Program-made: the position numbers and the translations under genes | The notes under the pieces: generated by a model | What the model was told of the DNA's origin: nothing | The model's input: only the letters and a program-made list of their open reading frames with translations | Databases searched by the model: none | Source: Sulfuricella sp035530375 | GTDB taxonomy: Bacteria; Pseudomonadota; Gammaproteobacteria; Burkholderiales; Sulfuricellaceae | DNA length: 64,000 nucleotides | Assembly: GCA_035530375.1 (NCBI GenBank) | Contig: DATKUY010000038.1 | Location: 43,172-107,171, forward strand | Reading direction: 5' to 3' | Shown: in pieces, positions 59,942 to 64,000 of the stretch | Layout of the letters: every line of letters starts with the position of its first letter | How positions within the stretch are numbered: the first letter of the stretch is position 1

Positions 59942-60412
59942 TTAAGGCCGGGGAGGCGGGGGCGGCGGGATATAGCGCGGTGACGCATAGCCCGGAACCT
60001 GGTTGCCCTTGGCGTACATGCACTGCTGGTAGGCGAGATCGTAACGGCGCTGTATTGACATGGCGCTCAGGTTCGCTGCATTTGCGCCGGCGGCTGAGCC
60101 GACGATCAGGCCCGCGCCCGCCATCGACTCGGCGCTGCGTTCATGTCCATGCCCGACGAGCGCTCCGGATGCAGCACCCAATGCAGCGCCCGCCACCGCC
60201 CCCGTAACCACTTGCTCCCGTGCCACCTCATTCGGATCCACGCCAATCTGCTGGCGTGCGAAGGCCATGCACTCGGCATTGTCCAGCCGAAACTGGTCAA
60301 ATGGCTTGCCGGGTTCGGGCATGATCGCCACGCTCGGGCCGACCGGGGTAGACGCGCAACCGGCAAGCGCTACGCCGAGCACCACATACAGCGCCGTCTT
60401 GCTGAAATTCAT
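59942..60412 (-). CDS. Glycine-zipper lipoprotein
   Basis: The ATG at 60412 gives 156 residues. A lipoprotein signal ends GVALAGCAST (lipobox). A central Gly/Ala-rich stretch (GAVAGAALGAASGALVGHGH, AGAGLIVGSAAGANAA) forms two glycine-zipper helices, and a Pro-rich tail follows. Two cysteines occur in NAECMAF and YQQCMYA, as in many YMGG/OmpA-associated lipoproteins. It probably inserts in the outer membrane; the role is unknown. Confidence 0.82.
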   Translation of the reverse strand: MNFSKTALYVVLGVALAGCASTPVGPSVAIMPEPGKPFDQFRLDNAECMAFARQQIGVDPNEVAREQVVTGAVAGAALGAASGALVGHGHERSAESMAGAGLIVGSAAGANAANLSAMSIQRRYDLAYQQCMYAKGNQVPGYASPRYIPPPPPPRP

Positions 60413-60473
60413 CGCCACTCTCCTAAAAAGCCGTCTCAATAAATATCATGGATGCGTTGCTGCCAGCTTTTAA

Positions 60474-60932
60474 TTATTGAACAGGCACGCCGGGCGGGGT
60501 CGCTGGCACCGTCTTCCATCCCTCCGGGCAAGAAGGCACGTAGGGGTAATATCCTTTGACCGATGTGCAGTAATACCAATATTGCGCCTGAGCCGCCGGT
60601 GCGCCAGGCGCCGCAGGGGATGCCGGCTGCTGAATTACCACGACTGGCGGCGTATAAGCATCGGGATAGGGATAGACCGGCTGTGGGTAGAAATACCACA
60701 GCCCCCCGACCACCCACCACCAACCCAAACGTCCTTCGTGAGCGCCGTGATGCCAGTGCCCGGCACGCCAGCGCGGGAGGTCGCGATTGTGGAATTCCCG
60801 TATATCGCCATGCCAGTTGCGGCCCTCGTCGTGACGCCCATCATCGCGGCGGTCGGCGTTGGCTGACAAGGGAGCCAGTGCCGCCAAGGTGGAAAAGGCT
60901 AGCATCAGGCTTATCGTCTTGATCATCTTCAT
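60474..60932 (-). CDS. Exported Pro/Tyr-rich protein with two-Cys C-terminus
   Basis: The ATG at 60932, behind GAGGAGACC, gives 152 residues. A signal peptide (to APLSANA) is followed by a His/Arg/Asp-rich region (DRRDDGRHDEGRNWHGDIRE), a hydrophobic stretch with WWWVVGGLWYFYPQPVYPYP, and the C-terminal YWYYCTSVKGYYPYVPSCPE with a Cys pair. This C-terminal pattern is widespread in proteobacterial exported proteins of unknown role. It is followed by the glycine-zipper gene on the same strand. Confidence 0.75.
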   Translation of the reverse strand: MKMIKTISLMLAFSTLAALAPLSANADRRDDGRHDEGRNWHGDIREFHNRDLPRWRAGHWHHGAHEGRLGWWWVVGGLWYFYPQPVYPYPDAYTPPVVVIQQPASPAAPGAPAAQAQYWYYCTSVKGYYPYVPSCPEGWKTVPATPPGVPVQ

Positions 60933-61063
60933 TTTGGTCTCCTCAAATGGCCTGGAGTAATCCGGGAGCTTACTGAATCCATTCATTTGGATCATGGCGG
61001 GAATGATTCGTTCGAGCCACGATCCAGTCCGTTTATCAAGTTTTAGACAAGGAAAGCCAGAAC

Positions 61064-61492
61064 TCAGCGCCGACGATGTTTGGCAAACTGCTCGTCAAAC
61101 AGCTTCTGCTGCTCGGGCGTCAGGACGGCATAGAACTCCTTGACCGCCACAACCCGTTCGGCCATCCGGCTTTCGTGCTCCTTCATCATGGAAAGTATCT
61201 TTTCCATGCGCTCGGGTGCGTGGAGCGACTCCATCGCCGATATATCTGGCCGGCTACGGGGACCAGAGGGTTTCATCTTTTCACTGAAGGTTTTCCAGGC
61301 AGCATTCTGCTCCGGGGTAAGCTTGAGCTTGTCGTGTAACCGGGCCTGGCGTTTTTCGATTTGTTGGGCGAATTTTTCCGACCCGCCGCCCATCGGGCCA
61401 CACCCGGTGTTGGCCAGCGCCAGAATGGGTGCGCTGCCGAGGCCGAGCGTTGCCAATCCGATCAGCAGGATGTTTTTACGAAACTTGGTCAT
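61064..61492 (-). CDS. Spy/CpxP-like periplasmic chaperone
   Basis: The ATG at 61492 gives 142 residues. The signal peptide ends PILALANT. LTPEQNAAWKTFSEKM and LTPEQQKLFDEQFAKHRRR are LTxxQ-type motifs of Spy/CpxP. An amphipathic helical region rich in Met, Lys and Glu lies between them. It diverges from an OmpR-type regulator and kinase, an arrangement like CpxP-CpxRA. It may bind unfolded periplasmic proteins or inhibit the kinase. Confidence 0.85.
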   Translation of the reverse strand: MTKFRKNILLIGLATLGLGSAPILALANTGCGPMGGGSEKFAQQIEKRQARLHDKLKLTPEQNAAWKTFSEKMKPSGPRSRPDISAMESLHAPERMEKILSMMKEHESRMAERVVAVKEFYAVLTPEQQKLFDEQFAKHRRR

Positions 61493-61662
61493 GGCTGAAT
61501 CTCCTGAATAATTTAAAGTGCAAGTGCACGATGAGCATTTCACCACTCCCATGTATCCTGAATATGTTCATTTTGTATCGTTATATGTCGATTCGACGGC
61601 TTGATACCTGCGGCTACAATTCAACGCTGCCGATTTCTTCCGGTTTCGGCATAATGTCCCTC

Positions 61663-62385
61663 ATGGATACGCAACCCAGCATTCTGCTCGTAGACGATGA
61701 TCGGGAAATCCGCTCGCTGCTTGGCGAATACCTCGACGCAAACGGCTTTCGCACGCACGGCGCAGCCGACGGGACAAGCATGTGGCGGATACTGGACAGC
61801 GTCCGCATCGACCTGATCGTGCTGGATCTCACCCTGCCCGGAGAAGACGGCCTGACGCTCTGCCGCAACCTGCGCGCGCGCTCCAGCCTGCCGGTGATCA
61901 TGCTGACCGCGCGCGGCGATCCGCTCGACCGCATACTCGGACTCGAAATGGGGGCCGACGATTACATGCCCAAGCCCTTCGAACCCCGCGAACTGCTTGC
62001 GCGCATTCGCAACGTGCTGCGCCGCACCCAGGCATTGCCGCCGAACCTGGAACTGCCCAGCGCCAAACGCCTGCGCTTCGCGGGGTGGACGCTCGACCTG
62101 ACGGCACGCCATCTGCTCAGCCCGCAGAATACGGTGGTGATGCTATCGGGCGCGGAATTCAGGCTGCTCAGGATTTTTCTCGAACGTCCCAACCGGGTAC
62201 TGAACCGCGACCAGTTGCTCAACCTGATCCACGGCCGCGACGCCGACCCCTTCGACCGTTCCATCGACCTGCAGGTCAGCCGCCTGCGCCAGAAGCTGGG
62301 CGAGGACGCCAAGGCGCCCGCATTGCTCAAGACCGTGCGCAACGAAGGCTACGTGCTGGCAACCCAGGTCACCATGGAGAACTGA
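61663..62385 (+). CDS. OmpR-family response regulator
   Basis: The ATG at 61663 gives 240 residues; ATG 61654 is also possible. The receiver has VDDDREIRSLL, phospho-acceptor Asp in IDLIVLDLTLPGEDGLTL and Lys in DDYMPKPFEPRELLARI. The C-terminal winged helix has LSGAEFRLLRIFLERPNRVL and FDRSIDLQVSRLRQKLGEDA. It pairs with the kinase gene that follows after one base, and is transcribed away from the Spy-like gene. A Cpx-type envelope-stress role is inferred. Confidence 0.95.
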   Translation: MDTQPSILLVDDDREIRSLLGEYLDANGFRTHGAADGTSMWRILDSVRIDLIVLDLTLPGEDGLTLCRNLRARSSLPVIMLTARGDPLDRILGLEMGADDYMPKPFEPRELLARIRNVLRRTQALPPNLELPSAKRLRFAGWTLDLTARHLLSPQNTVVMLSGAEFRLLRIFLERPNRVLNRDQLLNLIHGRDADPFDRSIDLQVSRLRQKLGEDAKAPALLKTVRNEGYVLATQVTMEN

Positions 62386-62386
62386 T

Positions 62387-63724
62387 GTGAAGGCATTTTT
62401 CGGCTCGATGGTAGGCCGCGTTTTCCTGATCCTGGTCGGCGGCATTTTCGCTTCTGCCACCCTCACCTTCCTCCTCGCCGACAGCGAGCGTCAGATGGAC
62501 ATCTCGCAGATTCGCTCGCTGCACATGGCCGAGCGCGTCGAACAACTGGTGCTGATGCTCGACGCAACGCCGCGCGAAGCCAAAGCCCGGGTCGCCGCAG
62601 CCGCGAACCGCAACGGCTTCAGCGCCACCATTGCCACCGCCCCGATCAGCGGCGGCGAGCCGGATGCCGATCTCACCACTGCCCTGCTCAAGCGGCTGGG
62701 CGATGATCGCGGGGTCGTTGCCCAGAAAATAGCCTGCAGCGCCGTCCTGCCAGAGCCAGAGCGCCTGCCGCCCGGCGCAAAAGCCATTTGCCGCGCCATC
62801 TCCCTTTCGCTCGGCGACGGTGCCTACCTGCAACTGGTCATGCAGCCGCGCCGCCCGCCGCCCGCCGCACCGCCCAAGTCCCGGCTGCTGCTCTACATCT
62901 TCTTCTTTGCCGGCTGCCTTGTCCTGCTCGCCTATGCCGTTGCGCGCATGTCGATCCAGCCGCTGCGGCAACTGGCCCAGGCCGCCACCAAGCTGGGCCG
63001 CAACATCGAACAGCCGCCGCTGGCCCTGCGCGGCCCGACCGAAGTGCGCCGCGCCGCTTCCGCCTTCAACACCATGCAGGCGCAAATCCGCCGTTACATG
63101 CAGGAACGCACCCAGATGCTCGCGGCCATCACCCACGACCTGCAAACGCCGCTGACGCGCATCCGCCTCCGCCTCGAAAAAGTGCAGGACAAAGAGTTAC
63201 AGACCCGGCTGGTCGAAGACCTCGCCGCGATGCAGGTCACCATCCGCGACGGCCTCGACCTCGCAAGAAGCATGAACTCTGCCGAGCCGATGCAGCGCAC
63301 CGATTTCGACTCGATCCTCGACAGCGTCTGCGCCGATGCCGCAGAAGCCGGGCAGGACGTCACCCTGAGCGGAGAGACCAGGGTTTCCGTCACGGCACGC
63401 CCGAACGCGATGCGGCGCTGCCTCACCAACCTGATCGACAACGCGGTGAAATACGGCGGCTATGCGCGGGTGACGGCCAGCCTGGAAGGCAGGAAAGTGA
63501 TCGTGCAGGTGCGGGATGGCGGGGCAGGTGTCCCGGAAGACAAGCTGGAAGCGGTGTTCGACCCGTTCTTTCGGCTGGAGACCTCACGGTCGCGCGATAC
63601 CGGCGGCACCGGGATCGGGCTGTCTATTGCCCGCAATATTGCGGAGCAGCATGGGGGGTCGCTGGTTCTGCGCAATCATGCGGAGGGTGGGTTGGTGGCG
63701 GTGTTGGAATTGCCGGTTGGGTGA
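62387..63724 (+). CDS. Membrane sensor histidine kinase
   Basis: The 445-residue protein uses GTG 62387, two bases after the regulator stop. It has two membrane helices (GRVFLILVGGIFASATLTFL and LLLYIFFFAGCLVLLAYAVA) flanking a periplasmic domain of about 130 residues, which carries two Cys. A HAMP region follows, then HisKA with AAITHDLQTPLTRIRLRLEK, and HATPase_c with LTNLIDNAVKYGG and GTGIGLSIARNIAEQHGG. It should phosphorylate the upstream OmpR-type regulator. The sensed signal is unknown. Confidence 0.95.
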   Translation: MKAFFGSMVGRVFLILVGGIFASATLTFLLADSERQMDISQIRSLHMAERVEQLVLMLDATPREAKARVAAAANRNGFSATIATAPISGGEPDADLTTALLKRLGDDRGVVAQKIACSAVLPEPERLPPGAKAICRAISLSLGDGAYLQLVMQPRRPPPAAPPKSRLLLYIFFFAGCLVLLAYAVARMSIQPLRQLAQAATKLGRNIEQPPLALRGPTEVRRAASAFNTMQAQIRRYMQERTQMLAAITHDLQTPLTRIRLRLEKVQDKELQTRLVEDLAAMQVTIRDGLDLARSMNSAEPMQRTDFDSILDSVCADAAEAGQDVTLSGETRVSVTARPNAMRRCLTNLIDNAVKYGGYARVTASLEGRKVIVQVRDGGAGVPEDKLEAVFDPFFRLETSRSRDTGGTGIGLSIARNIAEQHGGSLVLRNHAEGGLVAVLELPVG

Positions 63725-63945
63725 TGTATTTCGTCGCTCTCGTCACCGGCAGCTCGCGTAAAACTCCATGTAGGGTGCCAATAAGCGTAGCGCATTGCAC
63801 CGGATTTTTCATTCGGCGCAATCAACATTGCAAATAGTAACGCTTGACGATACTAACGCAAAGGGTTAGCATTTGCAATGCCAAGTCAATTCTGACCAAG
63901 CCACCAAACTAACGCCGTGATGGCGCCGTGAAAGGAAACCACAAC
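63725..63945. promoter_or_regulatory. Leader of the HigB/RelE-like toxin gene, with operator-like dyad and promoter
   Basis: The inverted pair CATTGCAAAT (63826-63835) and ATTTGCAATG (63871-63880) is perfect over 10 bases. Between them lie TTGACG (63844-63849) and TAGCAT (63867-63872), separated by 17 bases, a plausible promoter. An antitoxin such as HigA could bind this dyad and block it. Near 63772-63813 lies a repeat-like stretch, TAGGGTGCCAATAAGCGTAG. No gene is visible. Confidence 0.5.
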
Positions 63946-64000
63946 ATGATCAAATCATTTGCTGACAAGGCTACGGCTGCGGTGTTTGACGGACGGTTTG
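63946..64000 (+). CDS. higB: HigB/RelE-type toxin, start of gene (runs off right edge)
   Basis: Only 18 codons are inside the window: MIKSFADKATAAVFDGRF. This N-terminus is typical of HigB-type plasmid-maintenance killer proteins (MIKSF, then KxxxxxFxGRF). AAAGGAAACC precedes the ATG. A HigA antitoxin gene would be expected just beyond the edge. The assignment rests on this short match plus the operator-like dyad upstream. Confidence 0.7.
   Translation, partial: MIKSFADKATAAVFDGRF

Overview
The window looks like a chromosomal segment of a betaproteobacterium, most probably in or near the Nitrosomonadales (Sulfuricella/Gallionella-like). I infer this from gene content and order: fmdB-type gene, DUF502 gene and aspS; yebC-ruvCAB-ybgC-tolQRAB-pal-cpoB-queE; an AddAB-type rather than RecBCD-type helicase-nuclease; and cytosolic hydrogenase genes beside nickel-uptake genes. 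The sequence is GC-rich and densely coded. No rRNA, tRNA, CRISPR array or intact insertion sequence is visible.

Region by region. 1-5.3 kb holds a minus-strand cluster: a group 2-type cytosolic [NiFe] hydrogenase (small and large subunits), its maturation peptidase, a soluble hybrid histidine kinase with no recognisable sensor domain, and the start of a Cache-type chemoreceptor running off the left edge. 5.3-8.8 kb is nickel homeostasis: NikR diverging from a NiCoT permease and a TonB-dependent receptor, with a NikR-like operator between them. 8.9-16.2 kb is mainly housekeeping: CorA, MscS, fatty-acid desaturase, L33/L28, RadC, CoaBC, dUTPase and a Mut7-C protein. 16.2-18.1 kb is a small accessory patch with a VapBC pair, degenerate repeats and an AT-rich orphan gene resembling a PD-(D/E)XK nuclease. 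18.1-24.4 kb encodes AddA and AddB, and addA carries an in-frame repeat. 24.5-33.6 kb has thioredoxin, Rho, L31, an M48 protease lipoprotein, an ArnT-like glycosyltransferase, MobA, a PBP7-type peptidase, isocitrate dehydrogenase and RluE. 33.7-34.4 kb has two tandem exported Lys/Ala-rich mini-proteins.

34.4-43.2 kb is a long minus-strand run (YebC, RuvCAB, YbgC, Tol-Pal, CpoB, QueE). 43.3-47.6 kb holds cardiolipin-synthase-like and EEP-family genes, NadA, ThrH and a NudB-like Nudix protein. 47.8-50.3 kb pairs a LuxR-type regulator with an inverse autotransporter that carries a beta-helix passenger. 50.4-53.2 kb is AspS, DUF502 and the zinc-ribbon protein. 53.3-63.7 kb is a mix of membrane, kinase and small exported proteins, ending in a Spy-like protein divergent from an OmpR-type two-component pair. 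The right edge starts a HigB/RelE-like toxin gene.

The most interesting system is the hydrogenase, peptidase, sensor-less hybrid kinase and chemoreceptor cluster next to dedicated nickel uptake. Its layout suggests H2 sensing, but this is inference from gene order and domain content only.
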